64,000 nt of DNA from Acetobacter estunensis (GTDB lineage: Bacteria > Pseudomonadota > Alphaproteobacteria > Acetobacterales > Acetobacteraceae). Location of the stretch: the NCBI RefSeq assembly GCF_011516945.1, contig NZ_WOTH01000005.1, positions 1 to 64,000 on the forward strand, read 5' to 3'. The notes under the pieces were generated by a model, which had not been told where the DNA came from, did not search any database, and worked only from the letters and a program-made list of their open reading frames with translations. How positions within the stretch are numbered: the stretch's first letter is position 1; every line of letters begins with the position of its first letter. The position numbers were made by a program, and so were the translations under genes. This document shows, piece by piece, positions 6,643 through 15,854 of the stretch.

Positions 6643-6672
6643 CCAAAAACCCTGGAAGATCAAGGGTTTTGG
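6643..6672 (-). terminator. Hairpin downstream of tRNA-Ser, in the attachment region
   Basis: CCAAAAACCCT and AGGGTTTTGG form a stem around a 10-base loop at 6643-6672. On the minus strand the hairpin follows the tRNA-Ser 3' end by about 30 bases and is followed by CATTTTC, so it may terminate the tRNA transcript. It also lies in the presumed attachment region between tRNA and integrase. Three CCCAC-containing repeats at about 6550-6595 could be integrase arm sites. Confidence 0.4.
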
Positions 6673-6701
6673 AACAATCAGAATTTACGAGGAAAACCTT
6701 T

Positions 6702-6791
6702 TGGCGGATGGGGTGGGATTCGAACCCACGGTACGGTTACCCGCACGCCAGTTTTCAAGACTGGAGCCTTCAACCGCTCGGCCACCCATCC
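6702..6791 (-). tRNA. tRNA-Ser (anticodon UGA)
   Basis: The minus strand from 6791 reads GGATGGGTGGCCGAGCGGTT and folds as a class II tRNA: acceptor GGATGGG pairs with CCCATCC, the anticodon stem CCAGT/ACTGG encloses a loop with TGA, a long variable arm follows, and GGTTCGAATCC forms the T arm. The CCA end is encoded. It is the likely integration target of the element to its left, since tyrosine integrases commonly use the 3' half of Ser tRNAs. Confidence 0.95.
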
Positions 6792-6800
6792 GGTAGCAGG

Positions 6801-6829
6801 CTTATGCGTCAAAAAGCCTGATTTCGCAA
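6801..6829 (-). promoter_or_regulatory. Candidate promoter of tRNA-Ser
   Basis: On the minus strand TTGCGA (6829-6824) and CATAAG (6806-6801) are separated by 17 bases and lie just upstream of the tRNA 5' end at 6791. The -10 is weak. Position is the main support. Confidence 0.35.
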
Positions 6830-6845
6830 CAGCAACTCAAGACCA

Positions 6846-7904
6846 TTAGGTCTTGGAACGATGCGTTGAATGTGTAGCCGCCTTGGCTTTGTGCGATCCT
6901 GTTACTTTAAGACGACGATTCAATGGCGCACGTGCCAGCACATAATGGATCATGCCCAGTTTCTTCAGGTGTTGGCGAGAGGCCGCCGACAGATTGCCCG
7001 TTCGCCCGCTTGCCGCCATCATGCGAAAACCTTGTCGTCGTGCGGACGCGCTGCCTGCCCGAGCGATGATGAGGGGAACCTGTGGCCGTGAAACGGGCGC
7101 CACACCTTCGTCCTGAAAGCCCTGATCCAGAAGGGCCGCCATTGTGCGGGTGCGCTCCGCATTGGAGCGCGCGCCCATCACTACGCCCACTAATCGCACA
7201 TTGTCGCGCGCGGCGGAGCTTACGAGGTTGAGGCCAGCCTGCGCCGTATATCCCGTCTTCATGCCATCCGCTCCGGGATAAAAGCGCAGCATGGGGTTAT
7301 GATTGGGAATTTCGCGTCCATGGAAATAGAACAACGGCACGGAAAAATAGTGATAATCTTCCGGAAAATCGTTGATGAGATGCCGTCCGAGCGTCGCCAA
7401 ATCTCGCGCTGTGGTCACCTGATCAGGGTTGGGAAGTCCGGACGCATTGCGGAATGTCGTGGAACTCATTCCCAGCGCATGTGCCTGAGCGGTCATCATG
7501 GCTGCGAATCGATCTTCATCGCCGCCCACAAGTTCACCCAGTGCGCAGGCCGCGTCATTAGCCGATTTGGTGACCAGCCCCAGAATGGCCTGTTCGACAG
7601 TGATGTAGGAGCCGGGCACCAGTCCAAGTTTCGATGGCTCGCGGGTTGCGGCGCGGACGGAGACGGGAACCGCCTGATCAAGGGAAATCTGACCCGAACG
7701 TAGGGCGTTGAACGTCATATAGAGCGTCATCAGCTTGGTAAGACTCGCTGGATAACGCTGCAGATCCGGATTGATCTGGGCCATCACGGCGCCGCTACGG
7801 GCATCGGTCACGAAAGCGCTGATGCGGCCTACATACTGGGCGTGTGCGGCCGGAACGCTGAGAAGAGCGGACAGAAAAGCTGTTCCGACAGCCAGTCGCC
7901 GCAT
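6846..7904 (-). CDS. dacC: D-alanyl-D-alanine carboxypeptidase (PBP5/6 type)
   Basis: This periplasmic serine D,D-carboxypeptidase trims the terminal D-Ala of peptidoglycan stem peptides. The active-site motifs are all present: SLTK (YPASLTKLM), SAN (KSANDAA) and KTG (MKTGYT). Starting at ATG 7904 gives a classic signal peptide (MRRLAVGTAFLSALLSVPAA, then HA). An ATG at 7991 would add a 29-residue leader. No strong ribosome binding site decides between them. The catalytic domain is followed by a shortened, basic C-terminal region rather than a full PBP5 C-terminal beta domain with amphipathic anchor. The gene symbol is by family only. Confidence 0.88.
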   Translation of the reverse strand: MRRLAVGTAFLSALLSVPAAHAQYVGRISAFVTDARSGAVMAQINPDLQRYPASLTKLMTLYMTFNALRSGQISLDQAVPVSVRAATREPSKLGLVPGSYITVEQAILGLVTKSANDAACALGELVGGDEDRFAAMMTAQAHALGMSSTTFRNASGLPNPDQVTTARDLATLGRHLINDFPEDYHYFSVPLFYFHGREIPNHNPMLRFYPGADGMKTGYTAQAGLNLVSSAARDNVRLVGVVMGARSNAERTRTMAALLDQGFQDEGVAPVSRPQVPLIIARAGSASARRQGFRMMAASGRTGNLSAASRQHLKKLGMIHYVLARAPLNRRLKVTGSHKAKAATHSTHRSKT

Positions 7905-8316
7905 GAAACGATTGCTGAAGGAGGGCCGACCGGTCTCGATCCCGTCGCGTTTACCGAATGCTGACGGTGTAGGGGGCAGATCATTCATCATGGCGATCAG
8001 TACGAGAATCCTGTGAGCCGGGCACTCGAACCTTAGCAGTGCCGATTCGACCGTCTAGGCTAAAAGTGGCTAACAAGATGACAAAAATACGGATGGGAGG
8101 GGTGAGAAATGCGGGAAGCGTCTTCACGACTTCTCAACTGTGGGGAATTGGAGACACAATGACGCCCAAGACGCATGGGGCTGTGCCCGAATTCCTGTTC
8201 CCTTGACCGGGTCGGGGGTTTACAGAGACCTCATGAAGTCACGCGATTGGACAGAAGCAATGGGCGGCTCGGCTGGCTTTTGGCCAGCGAGCCACAGAGA
8301 TGTCAGGCGGGTTGTC

Positions 8317-8637
8317 ATGACGGAAAAGCCCGAAGACGGCGGCGATGACGTTGGTGTTCTGGTAAGGACAACGACGAAGACGCGCAAACCGTCGATGTAC
8401 AAAGTGCTTATGCTCAACGACGATTATACGCCGATGGAGTTTGTCGTGCATGTGCTGGAGCGGTTCTTCAACAAGACCCGCGAAGAGGCGACCAGCATCA
8501 TGCTGCATGTGCACAAGAAGGGGGTAGGGGTCTGCGGCGTGTTCACCTATGAGGTGGCCGAGAGCAAGGTCGCGCTCGTCATGGATTTGGCACGACAGAA
8601 CCAGCATCCGCTGCAATGCACCATTGAGCGGGACTGA
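8317..8637 (+). CDS. clpS: ATP-dependent Clp protease adaptor ClpS
   Basis: ClpS delivers N-degron substrates to the ClpAP protease in the cytosol. The 106-residue protein has the conserved core [20 protein letters not shown], with [10 protein letters not shown] forming the N-end residue pocket, then [21 protein letters not shown], which contacts ClpA. ATG 8317 is preceded by AGGCGGG at good spacing; longer frames run upstream but lack conservation. clpA is not adjacent here. Confidence 0.93.
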   Translation: MTEKPEDGGDDVGVLVRTTTKTRKPSMYKVLMLNDDYTPMEFVVHVLERFFNKTREEATSIMLHVHKKGVGVCGVFTYEVAESKVALVMDLARQNQHPLQCTIERD

Positions 8638-8639
8638 CA

Positions 8640-8661
8640 CCGGGAATAATTTTTTTCCCGG
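8640..8661 (+). terminator. Hairpin after clpS
   Basis: CCGGGAA and TTCCCGG flank a T-rich loop immediately after the clpS stop. It has no T run after the stem, so it may be a weak terminator or an mRNA 3'-end stabiliser. Confidence 0.4.
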
Positions 8662-8679
8662 TAAAACCAGTAAAATGAG

Positions 8680-8715
8680 AAAACCCGCAAAGACGCGGGG
8701 ATCAGAGATCCCCGC
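8680..8715 (-). terminator. Terminator of the FYDLN protein gene
   Basis: On the minus strand GCGGGGATC-tct-GATCCCCGC (8715-8695) is followed by a smaller CCCGC/GCGGG hairpin ending in TTTTCTC. The two stems share a segment and cannot both form. Either would end the acidic FYDLN gene transcript. Confidence 0.5.
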
Positions 8716-8726
8716 AGCATAGTTCC

Positions 8727-9056
8727 TCAGGAGTCGTGCTCGTCCTTTTCGGACGGAACGTCGATGTCCGAACTGATGTCGTCGGCATCGTCGTCCAGAT
8801 CGGCGGTGTCCTCGATGGCGTCGTCGTCATCGTCATCACCGGTGTCGAGATCGATGTCATCATCGCTCTCTTCGGTCGGCTTGGGCGCCTTTACGGGCAC
8901 AGGCGCGGGGATGTCCCCCGCGCGTTTGAGACGGGGAACCTCGGCAGGCTGGTCGGCGCCGCATTTCGGGCAGACGGCCGGCTCCTTGTTGAGGTCATAG
9001 AAACGCGCACCGCAGGAGACGCAGACGCGCTTGGAACCGAGTTCAGGCTGGGCCAT
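8727..9056 (-). CDS. TIGR02300/FYDLN-type acidic protein
   Basis: The 109-residue protein matches the alphaproteobacterial family named for the FYDLN motif: [20 protein letters not shown] then [10 protein letters not shown], two CxxC pairs that should form a zinc ribbon, followed by a long Asp/Glu-rich tail ([20 protein letters not shown] region). The biochemical role is unknown for the family. ATG 9056 begins MAQPELG, right before the conserved region; the longer upstream frame is not conserved-looking. Confidence 0.88.
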   Translation of the reverse strand: MAQPELGSKRVCVSCGARFYDLNKEPAVCPKCGADQPAEVPRLKRAGDIPAPVPVKAPKPTEESDDDIDLDTGDDDDDDAIEDTADLDDDADDISSDIDVPSEKDEHDS

Positions 9057-9308
9057 GTTGAACCTGTCGATCGTGGTCGAGGGCGGGAGAAGATTTCCCG
9101 CAGGGATGCACAGTATGTGGGCGCAAACGACCGCACGCATCCCGAGGGCAGGGCACATGCCAGTTCAGGCCCATGGCGTCAACCGGACGTTGGGGAAAAG
9201 TGGCGAAACTGCCTTGTGTGCCGTTTTTCTGCCGTGATTTTTTCATGCCATGGCAGAAACGGCAGTCTGGCTCCTGAGTCTGGGTGCCTTGATGGAGAGC
9301 AATGCAAG

Positions 9309-10463
9309 ATGTGTCGCAACGGGGAGCGTCGTATCCTTCGGATTCTGAGTGTTGGGGGGCTGCTGGCACTGGCCGCATGCAGCGCGACATCCCGACCCGG
9401 AGGTGACCCTTCCCAATGGGGACGTGGGAATTATACGCCCCCGGGCACGACCAGCGATCCGTGGGGGCCTTATGTCCGGGAAGCCTCTGGGCGGTTCCAG
9501 TTGCCGGAACAGTGGATTCGGGCCGTGATGAATCAGGAATCGGGCGGCAAGGAATATCGTAACGGTCGCCTGACCCGCTCGGGCGCGGGGGCAATCGGGC
9601 TGATGCAGCTCATGCCGTCCACATGGTCCTCTCTGGCGGCGCAGTATGGACTGGGCAACGATCCGTACGAACCGCATGACAATATTACAGCAGGATCTGG
9701 TTATATCCGGCAGCTCTACGATCGTTTTGGCTCGCCGGGTTTTCTGGCGGCCTATAACGCCGGACCGGGGCGGCTGGAGCAGTATCTTCAGGCAGGAACG
9801 CCGCTGCCGGATGAGACGGTCAATTATGTCGCGTCCATCTCCCCGCATCTTGGCGATACGGTCCCGGCTGTGGGGGCTACGCCTGTCATGGTGGCTAGTG
9901 CGTCGCAGCGCGTTCCGACTGTCCCGACGGCTTCTGTCGTGCCTGTCGAGACCGCAACTCTTTCCCGGACAGCGGATGGGTGCCTGAGAAACGTGGACGC
10001 TGCCTATGATCCGTCCGACTGTCTGGTGGATCGCGATGTTCCACATGCGGATCCGGCTCCTTTGCCGCCACCTCAGCCTACGATTACGGTGGCGTCCACT
10101 CAGCCTTTGCCGGCGCCGCAGCCAGCGCCTCTTCCCACTGAACTGGCGAGTTATGTGGAGCCGGTTGGTCATCGCGCCCCGGTCATGCAAGCGTCTTATG
10201 CTCCTGTGCGGGGGATGGGAGGTTCGTGGGCCGTGCAGGTCGGAGCCTTTTCGTCTGGCGGAGAGGCCCGTATGGCGCTTGCTCAGGCGCGCGCCATCAT
10301 AGGTCCGCTGAGCGCCAGTCCGTTGGTGATGCGTGTGCCGTCCAGTGCGGCGCCTCTTTATCGTGCGCGGCTTGTAGGGCTTGGGGCGGAGGATGCGGCT
10401 GCGGCCTGTCGCGCCTTGCGCAGTCACGCCATGGCCTGCTTCCGGGTGCCCATCGCCACCTGA
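9309..10463 (+). CDS. Lytic transglycosylase lipoprotein with SLT and SPOR domains
   Basis: The 384-residue protein starts MCRNGERRILRILSVGG and has a lipobox LALAAC near residue 22, so it should be a membrane-anchored lipoprotein. The SLT domain at roughly 55-170 carries the catalytic Glu in MNQESGG, plus GLMQLMP and AAYNAGPG. A Pro/Ala-rich linker leads to a C-terminal SPOR domain (WAVQVGAFSSGGEARMALAQ) that binds denuded glycan. It cleaves peptidoglycan glycan strands, probably at the septum. The frame is open upstream to 8736, but that part is antisense to the FYDLN gene and is not real. Confidence 0.9.
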   Translation: MCRNGERRILRILSVGGLLALAACSATSRPGGDPSQWGRGNYTPPGTTSDPWGPYVREASGRFQLPEQWIRAVMNQESGGKEYRNGRLTRSGAGAIGLMQLMPSTWSSLAAQYGLGNDPYEPHDNITAGSGYIRQLYDRFGSPGFLAAYNAGPGRLEQYLQAGTPLPDETVNYVASISPHLGDTVPAVGATPVMVASASQRVPTVPTASVVPVETATLSRTADGCLRNVDAAYDPSDCLVDRDVPHADPAPLPPPQPTITVASTQPLPAPQPAPLPTELASYVEPVGHRAPVMQASYAPVRGMGGSWAVQVGAFSSGGEARMALAQARAIIGPLSASPLVMRVPSSAAPLYRARLVGLGAEDAAAACRALRSHAMACFRVPIAT

Positions 10464-10576
10464 TGCGATTGGCCCTTCCCGTGCGGATGAGCATTGCCCG
10501 ACGCCGCCCCGTTCGCTAGACCGCCGCCTTCGCACGGGCATCCGTCCGCGCATCGGGTTCAGGGGCTGGGGGTGAA

Positions 10577-11500
10577 ATGGCGCGCAATCGGGTTCGGAAG
10601 GGACGGCCACTGGATGGGTGGCTCGTCATCGACAAGCCGACAGGCATCACCTCCACGGCTGTCGTGGCCATCGTCAAACGGGCATTCAACGCGCAGAAGG
10701 TGGGACATGGGGGGACGCTGGACCCCTTGGCGACCGGTCTTCTGCCGATCGCTCTGGGGGCGGCCACCAAGACCGTGCCTTATATCATGGACGGCACGAA
10801 ACGGTATCGCTTCACCCTGCGGATGGGAGAGGCGCGCGATAGTGATGATGCCGATGGCGCGGTGACGGCCACCTCCGATGTGCGCCCGACGGATGAGCAA
10901 TTGCGCGCGGCAGCTGCGGCGTTGACGGGTGATATCATGCAGGTGCCCCCCGTCTTTTCCGCTCTCAAGGTGGCGGGCGAGCGGGCCTATGACATGGCGC
11001 GTGATGGTCGTCCTCCCGAACTGCCGCCGCGTCCCGCACGGGTGGATCGGTTCGAACTGATCGAGCGCCCGGATGCGGATCACGCCGTGTTCGAAGTCGA
11101 GTCCGGCAAGGGCGTTTATATGCGCTCGCTGGCGCGCGATGTGGCGCTGGCCTGCGGGACGCTCGGGCATATCGCCGTGCTGCGACGGCTCAGGGTGGGA
11201 CCTTTCACGGAAACGGATGCGATTTCGCTGGACAAGCTGGCCGCAAGCGCCGAAGAAGGCCCCGCTTCACCGGAACTTCTGCGTCCGGTCGCGACCGCGC
11301 TGGCCGACATCCCGGCGCTGGCCCTGACTTCGGACGAAGTGGTTCTCCTGCAGCACGGGCAGGCTCTTGGCCTGCTGGATTTTGTCGGTCGTATCCCTCA
11401 AACGGGCGCTGATGGAATTGTCCGTGCGATGGACGGGGAGCGTGTGCTGGGGCTCTGCCGTCTTGAAGAAGGATGGCTGAGGCCCGTTCGTTTGCTTTGA
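10577..11500 (+). CDS. truB: tRNA pseudouridine(55) synthase TruB
   Basis: TruB converts U55 in the T loop of tRNAs to pseudouridine. The 307-residue protein has the family start [13 protein letters not shown], the catalytic Asp in [12 protein letters not shown], and the [10 protein letters not shown] and [10 protein letters not shown] motifs. The C-terminal region carries a PUA-like extension. rpsO follows 16 bases downstream, then pnp, the common truB-rpsO-pnp order, so the genes are probably co-transcribed. Confidence 0.96.
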   Translation: MARNRVRKGRPLDGWLVIDKPTGITSTAVVAIVKRAFNAQKVGHGGTLDPLATGLLPIALGAATKTVPYIMDGTKRYRFTLRMGEARDSDDADGAVTATSDVRPTDEQLRAAAAALTGDIMQVPPVFSALKVAGERAYDMARDGRPPELPPRPARVDRFELIERPDADHAVFEVESGKGVYMRSLARDVALACGTLGHIAVLRRLRVGPFTETDAISLDKLAASAEEGPASPELLRPVATALADIPALALTSDEVVLLQHGQALGLLDFVGRIPQTGADGIVRAMDGERVLGLCRLEEGWLRPVRLL

Positions 11501-11516
11501 ATTCTGGGAGACGATG

Positions 11517-11786
11517 ATGTCGATCACAGCTGAGCGCCGTACGGCGCTGATTGAGGAATACCGCACGAATCCGACCGATACGGGTTCGCCGGAAGTGCAG
11601 GTTGCCATCCTTACGGAGCGCATCAACAACCTGACCGAGCATCTGAAGACGCACGCGAAGGATTTCCACTCGCGTCGTGGCCTGCTGGTGATGGTGGGTA
11701 ACCGCCGTGGCCTGCTCGACTACCTCAAGCGCAAGAGTCAGCAGCGCTACGAGACGCTGATCGGGCGTCTGGGTCTGCGTCGCTGA
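11517..11786 (+). CDS. rpsO: 30S ribosomal protein S15
   Basis: The 89-residue S15 has the family blocks [40 protein letters not shown] and [13 protein letters not shown]. It binds the central domain of 16S rRNA. Two ATGs are adjacent (11514 and 11517); 11517 gives the usual MSITAERR start. TGGGAGACG precedes it. Confidence 0.96.
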   Translation: MSITAERRTALIEEYRTNPTDTGSPEVQVAILTERINNLTEHLKTHAKDFHSRRGLLVMVGNRRGLLDYLKRKSQQRYETLIGRLGLRR

Positions 11787-12107
11787 GCATGACAGGTCGG
11801 GTGTAGGGTGGCGTATCCGCTGTTTTACCTGCGCCGATAATCCTGTATGGGATCGCCCGAGGCACCGCTTTGCGGGGTCTCGGGTTTTTCATGCCCGGAT
11901 TCCGGGTTCATCTGCGCCGAACCGGCCGTCGCAAGGGTTCGATCCGTTACGGCGTTTCAGGCCACATGGCGTCCTGGCGTTTTGCGCCAGCCACCATGCC
12001 GTCCGAGACGCTGTCCGCATTCGGGTCGTCCACTCTCCTGAACGGATTTGTCTGTTTCTGAGGGAAGGCGAGGCTCCTCCGTTCGGCCTGAAGTAAGGTT
12101 CGACTGA
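11787..12107 (+). other. rpsO-pnp intergenic region
   Basis: This gap of 321 bases contains the rpsO terminator at 11856-11889 and then about 220 bases of pnp leader with no convincing gene. In other bacteria this leader folds into structures cut by RNase III in pnp autoregulation; a similar role here is possible but not shown. Confidence 0.5.
11856..11889 (+). terminator. Terminator after rpsO
   Basis: CCCGAG pairs with CTCGGG around an inner CCGC/GCGG stem and is followed by TTTTT, a standard intrinsic terminator 70 bases after rpsO. Read-through could still supply pnp. Confidence 0.8.
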
Positions 12108-14255
12108 ATGTTCAACTACTTCCGCAAGGAAATCGAATGGGGCGGCCGCCCGCTGATTCTGGAGACGGGTAAGATCGCTCGTCAGGCGGATGGCGCGGTT
12201 GTTGTGACCTATGGCGAGACGGTGGTGCTTTGCACCGCGGTTGGCGCCAAGACCGTCAAGCCGGGGCAGGACTTCTTCCCGCTGACCGTCAACTATCAGG
12301 AAAAAGCCTATGCTGCGGGGAAAATCCCCGGCGGCTTCTTCAAGCGTGAAGGACGTCCTTCCGAAATCGAGACGCTCAACTCGCGTCTGATCGATCGTCC
12401 GATCCGGCCGCTGTTCCCCGAAGGTTTCCGCAATGAGGTTCAGGTCATCACGACCGTTCTGAGCCACGACATGGAAAACGATCCGGCGGTTCCGGCTCTG
12501 ATCGGTGCTTCGGCGGCTCTGACGCTCTCCGGCATTCCGTTCTTCGGTCCCGTCGGCGCGGCGCGTGTCGGTTATAAGGACGGCGAATACATCCTGAACC
12601 CGACCATCGACGAGGTGAAGGAAAGCGAGCTTGACCTCGTGGTCGCCGGCACGGCGGAAGGCGTGCTGATGGTGGAATCGGAGGCGTCCGAGCTTTCCGA
12701 AGCCACCATGCTTGGTGCTGTGAACTTCGGGCACAAGACGTTCCAGCCGGTTCTCGACGCCATCATCGCGCTGGCCGAGCATGCGGCGAAAGCGCCGTGG
12801 GAACTCGAAGGTCCAAGCAAGGAGGCCATCGCGCTTCGCAAGAAGGTCGATACGCTTGGCCGCAAGCTGTTCACAGCAGCTTATAAGGAAAAGGCCAAGC
12901 AGGCGCGTTACGAAAAGCTCGCTGCTGCCAAGAAGACGGTTCTCGACAAGCTGACGGCTGCTGATCTGGATGCCGAGGCGGCCAAGCCGATGCTCAAGGA
13001 GCTTGAGGCCGATATCGTGCGTGGCGCGATCCTCGACACGGGTCTGCGCATCGACGGGCGTGACCTGACGACGGTTCGTCCCATCGTGTCCGAGGTCGGT
13101 ATCCTGCCGCGTGCGCATGGCTCGGCCCTGTTTACGCGCGGTGAGACACAGGCGCTGGTGATCGCGACGCTCGGCACCGGTCAGGACGAGCAGGTGATCG
13201 ATGCGCTGGAAGGCGAGTATCGCACCAACTTCCTGCTGCACTACAACTTCCCTCCGTTCTCGGTGGGCGAGTGCGGTCGCACGGGTTCGCCGGGTCGTCG
13301 TGAGATCGGCCATGGCAAGCTGGCATGGCGCGCCATTCATCCGCTTCTGCCGACAAAGGCCGAGTTCCCCTACACCATGCGCGTGGTCTCCGAGATCACG
13401 GAGAGCAACGGCTCGTCTTCCATGGCGACGGTCTGCGGTTCTTCGCTGGCGCTGATGGATGCGGGTGTTCCGCTGAAGCGCCCGGTGGCGGGCATCGCCA
13501 TGGGACTCATCAAGGAAGACCGCGGCTACGCTGTGCTGTCCGATATCCTTGGTGACGAGGATCACCTCGGCGACATGGACTTCAAGGTGGCGGGAACCGA
13601 AAAGGGTGTCACTGCGTTGCAGATGGACATCAAGATCACGTCCATCACGCCGGAGATCATGGAAATCGCGCTTGAGCAGGCGCGTGGTGGCCGTCTGCAC
13701 ATTCTCGGTGAGATGAGCAAGGCGCTGACGGAAGGACGTTCGGACGTGTCGGCGACGGCACCGAAGATCACAACCATGAGCGTGCCCAAGGAGAAGATCC
13801 GCGATGTGATCGGTTCCGGCGGCAAGGTTATCCGTGAGATCGTGGAATATTCCGGCGCCAAAGTGGACATCGGGGACGATGGCACGATCACGATCGCTGC
13901 GATGTCCGACGACCAGGCGCAGAAGGCCATCTCGCGCATCAACGGGATCGTGGCGGAGCCGGAGATCGGCCGTATCTATGACGGCAAGGTCGTCAAGACG
14001 GCGGATTTCGGGGCATTCGTGAACTTCCTCGGTGCGCGTGACGGACTGGTTCACATCTCGGAACTGGCGCAGGGCCGCGTCGGTCGCACGACGGACGTGG
14101 TCAAGCAGGGCGATGCCGTGAAGGTCAAGGTCATCGGTTTCGATGATCGCGGCAAGGTGAAGCTCTCCATGCGGGTTGTGGATCAGGCTACGGGTGCCGA
14201 CATCACCTCCGAGGTGGGAGAGAAGCCCGCTCGCGCTCCGCGCCGCGAGGACTGA
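12108..14255 (+). CDS. pnp: Polyribonucleotide nucleotidyltransferase (PNPase)
   Basis: PNPase degrades RNA 3' to 5' by phosphorolysis as part of the degradosome. The 715-residue protein has two RNase PH domains joined by a helical linker (about 1-220 and 300-540; [20 protein letters not shown] and [20 protein letters not shown] are signature blocks). It ends with a KH domain ([15 protein letters not shown]) and an S1 domain ([20 protein letters not shown]). Length is normal. It follows rpsO. Confidence 0.97.
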   Translation: MFNYFRKEIEWGGRPLILETGKIARQADGAVVVTYGETVVLCTAVGAKTVKPGQDFFPLTVNYQEKAYAAGKIPGGFFKREGRPSEIETLNSRLIDRPIRPLFPEGFRNEVQVITTVLSHDMENDPAVPALIGASAALTLSGIPFFGPVGAARVGYKDGEYILNPTIDEVKESELDLVVAGTAEGVLMVESEASELSEATMLGAVNFGHKTFQPVLDAIIALAEHAAKAPWELEGPSKEAIALRKKVDTLGRKLFTAAYKEKAKQARYEKLAAAKKTVLDKLTAADLDAEAAKPMLKELEADIVRGAILDTGLRIDGRDLTTVRPIVSEVGILPRAHGSALFTRGETQALVIATLGTGQDEQVIDALEGEYRTNFLLHYNFPPFSVGECGRTGSPGRREIGHGKLAWRAIHPLLPTKAEFPYTMRVVSEITESNGSSSMATVCGSSLALMDAGVPLKRPVAGIAMGLIKEDRGYAVLSDILGDEDHLGDMDFKVAGTEKGVTALQMDIKITSITPEIMEIALEQARGGRLHILGEMSKALTEGRSDVSATAPKITTMSVPKEKIRDVIGSGGKVIREIVEYSGAKVDIGDDGTITIAAMSDDQAQKAISRINGIVAEPEIGRIYDGKVVKTADFGAFVNFLGARDGLVHISELAQGRVGRTTDVVKQGDAVKVKVIGFDDRGKVKLSMRVVDQATGADITSEVGEKPARAPRRED

Positions 14256-14282
14256 CATCGTTTGACGACGGGCAGTTGGTGG

Positions 14283-14318
14283 GGCGGGCGCCGTGACGGA
14301 GTGGTCACGGCGCCCGCC
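14283..14318 (+). terminator. Strong hairpin after pnp
   Basis: GGCGGGCGCCGTGAC and GTCACGGCGCCCGCC form a perfect 15-bp stem with a 6-base loop. There is no T run, so it may need Rho, or protect the 3' end of the pnp mRNA. Confidence 0.6.
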
Positions 14319-14398
14319 TGCGTATGGCGCAGCCTCTGGCAATGATCCCGGTGCGGATGACCGCATCTGGTATGAACAGAAACGACGATGAGACAGGC

Positions 14399-15817
14399 AT
14401 GAAGGCGATCAACGCAGTTAGGTTGGGCGGAGCGGAGATTCTGCCACTGGTCGAGGGCGGGAAGGGTGTGTCCGTCTCCACCGGTGAGTCGGCCGGCGCC
14501 TGGGCCGAGGCTGGTGGTGCGGGCACTATCTCCATCGTCAACGCCGACAGCTACGATGAGAACGGCAATGTCGTGCCGCAGATTTACAGGGGCAAGACCC
14601 GGCGGGAACGACACGAAGAACTGATCGACTACGCGATCCGGGGCGGCATCGCTCAGGCGCGTATCGCGCATGAGCGTGCAGGCGGCAAGGGACGTATCCA
14701 CGCCAACATCCTGTGGGAAATGGGCGGTGCCGAGCAGGTCATCACGGGTGTTCTGGAAGGGGCCAAGGGGCTGATCCAGGGACTGACCTGTGGCGCGGGT
14801 ATGCCTTACCGCCTGTCCGAGATCGCAACCCGTTTCGGTGTTCACTATTATCCGATCATATCTTCGGCACGCGCGTTCAATGCGCTGTGGAAGCGCGCCT
14901 ACAGCAAGAGCTCCGAGTTGCTGGGGGGCGTGGTGTATGAAGACCCGTGGCGCGCGGGCGGACATAACGGTCTGTCCAACACCGAAAATCCGCTGGCTCC
15001 GGAAGATCCGTATCCCCGTGTGGCCGCTCTGCGTAAGCTGATGCGGACCTTCGGGCTGGGCGATACACCGATCATCATGGCCGGTGGTGTGTGGTGGCTG
15101 GAAGAATGGCAGGACTGGATCGATAACCCTGAACTGGGGCCAATCGTTTTCCAGTTTGGAACGCGTCCTCTTCTCACGACGGAAAGCCCTATCCCCGAGG
15201 CATGGAAGGCGCGTCTGCGCACGTTGAAAAAGGGCGATGTCTATCTGAACCGCTTCTCACCGACGGGCTTTTATTCTTCTGCTGTGAACAACAGTTTTCT
15301 GCAGGAACTGCGTGAGCGTTCGGAGCGGCAGGTGGCGTTCTCGCCAGAGCCTCTCGGCGAACTGGTGGCGAGCTATGGTGTGGGCGCACGTAAGCGCGAA
15401 GTCTTCGTGACGGAAGCGGATCTGCTGCGTATTCGTGCGTGGGAGGCCGATGGTTTCACGGACGCCATGCGCACACAGGATTCCACGCTGATCTTCGTGA
15501 CGCCGGAGCGCGCGCGCGAGATCGTGGCGGATCAGGTTGCCTGCATGGGCTGCCTCTCGGAATGTCGGTTTTCCAACTGGAGCCAGAAGCCTCCCGAATA
15601 CAGCAACGGCCACAGGGCTGATCCCAGGTCGTTCTGCATTCAGAAAACGTTGCAGAACATCGCACACGCGCATGGTCCGGACGAGGAAGAGATCGCGGAC
15701 CATAATCTGATGTTTGGCGGCACGAATGCGTGGCGTTTCGCGACCGACCCGTTCTATTCGAACGGCTTTGTGCCCACGGTCAAACAACTTGTGGAACGGA
15801 TCATGACGGGCCGCTGA
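14399..15817 (+). CDS. Nitronate monooxygenase family flavoprotein
   Basis: The 472-residue protein belongs to the 2-nitropropane dioxygenase/NMO TIM-barrel family that binds FMN. Visible blocks are VSVSTGESAGAWAEAGGAGT, LTCGAGMPYRLSE, and PIIMAGGVWW with FQFGTRPLLTTESP. A Cys-rich segment near the C-terminus (ACMGCLSECRFSNW) is unusual and could bind a metal or cluster. Starts at 14324 and 14372 are possible but weaker. The physiological substrate is unknown. Confidence 0.8.
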   Translation: MKAINAVRLGGAEILPLVEGGKGVSVSTGESAGAWAEAGGAGTISIVNADSYDENGNVVPQIYRGKTRRERHEELIDYAIRGGIAQARIAHERAGGKGRIHANILWEMGGAEQVITGVLEGAKGLIQGLTCGAGMPYRLSEIATRFGVHYYPIISSARAFNALWKRAYSKSSELLGGVVYEDPWRAGGHNGLSNTENPLAPEDPYPRVAALRKLMRTFGLGDTPIIMAGGVWWLEEWQDWIDNPELGPIVFQFGTRPLLTTESPIPEAWKARLRTLKKGDVYLNRFSPTGFYSSAVNNSFLQELRERSERQVAFSPEPLGELVASYGVGARKREVFVTEADLLRIRAWEADGFTDAMRTQDSTLIFVTPERAREIVADQVACMGCLSECRFSNWSQKPPEYSNGHRADPRSFCIQKTLQNIAHAHGPDEEEIADHNLMFGGTNAWRFATDPFYSNGFVPTVKQLVERIMTGR

Positions 15818-15854
15818 GGTCGTCTGGCGTTACGTTTTGTCAGCAGGTGAAAGC

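Noticed and set aside
1-6700. Active prophage
   Set aside because: No capsid, tail, terminase, lysis or replication genes are seen in this part; it is better described as one end of a P4-like or cryptic integrative element.
6566-6849. Three short plus-strand frames over the tRNA-Ser gene
   Set aside because: They read through the antisense of a well-folded tRNA.
8680-8715. Attenuator from mutually exclusive stems after the FYDLN gene
   Set aside because: The stems lie after the stop codon of the gene and there is no downstream gene on that strand nearby to be controlled.
8736-9308. N-terminal extension of the SLT lipoprotein
   Set aside because: This part is antisense to the FYDLN acidic tail, which creates a Val/Ile-rich artefact; the signal peptide begins at 9309.
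9243-10610. 455-residue minus-strand frame across the SLT/SPOR gene
   Set aside because: The composition is Arg/His/Pro-rich with no motif, while the plus strand gives a clear lytic transglycosylase.
11889-14366. 825-residue open frame on the minus strand across pnp
   Set aside because: It is the mirror of pnp codon structure in GC-rich DNA, has a low-complexity His/Arg/Asp-rich composition and no recognisable domain.
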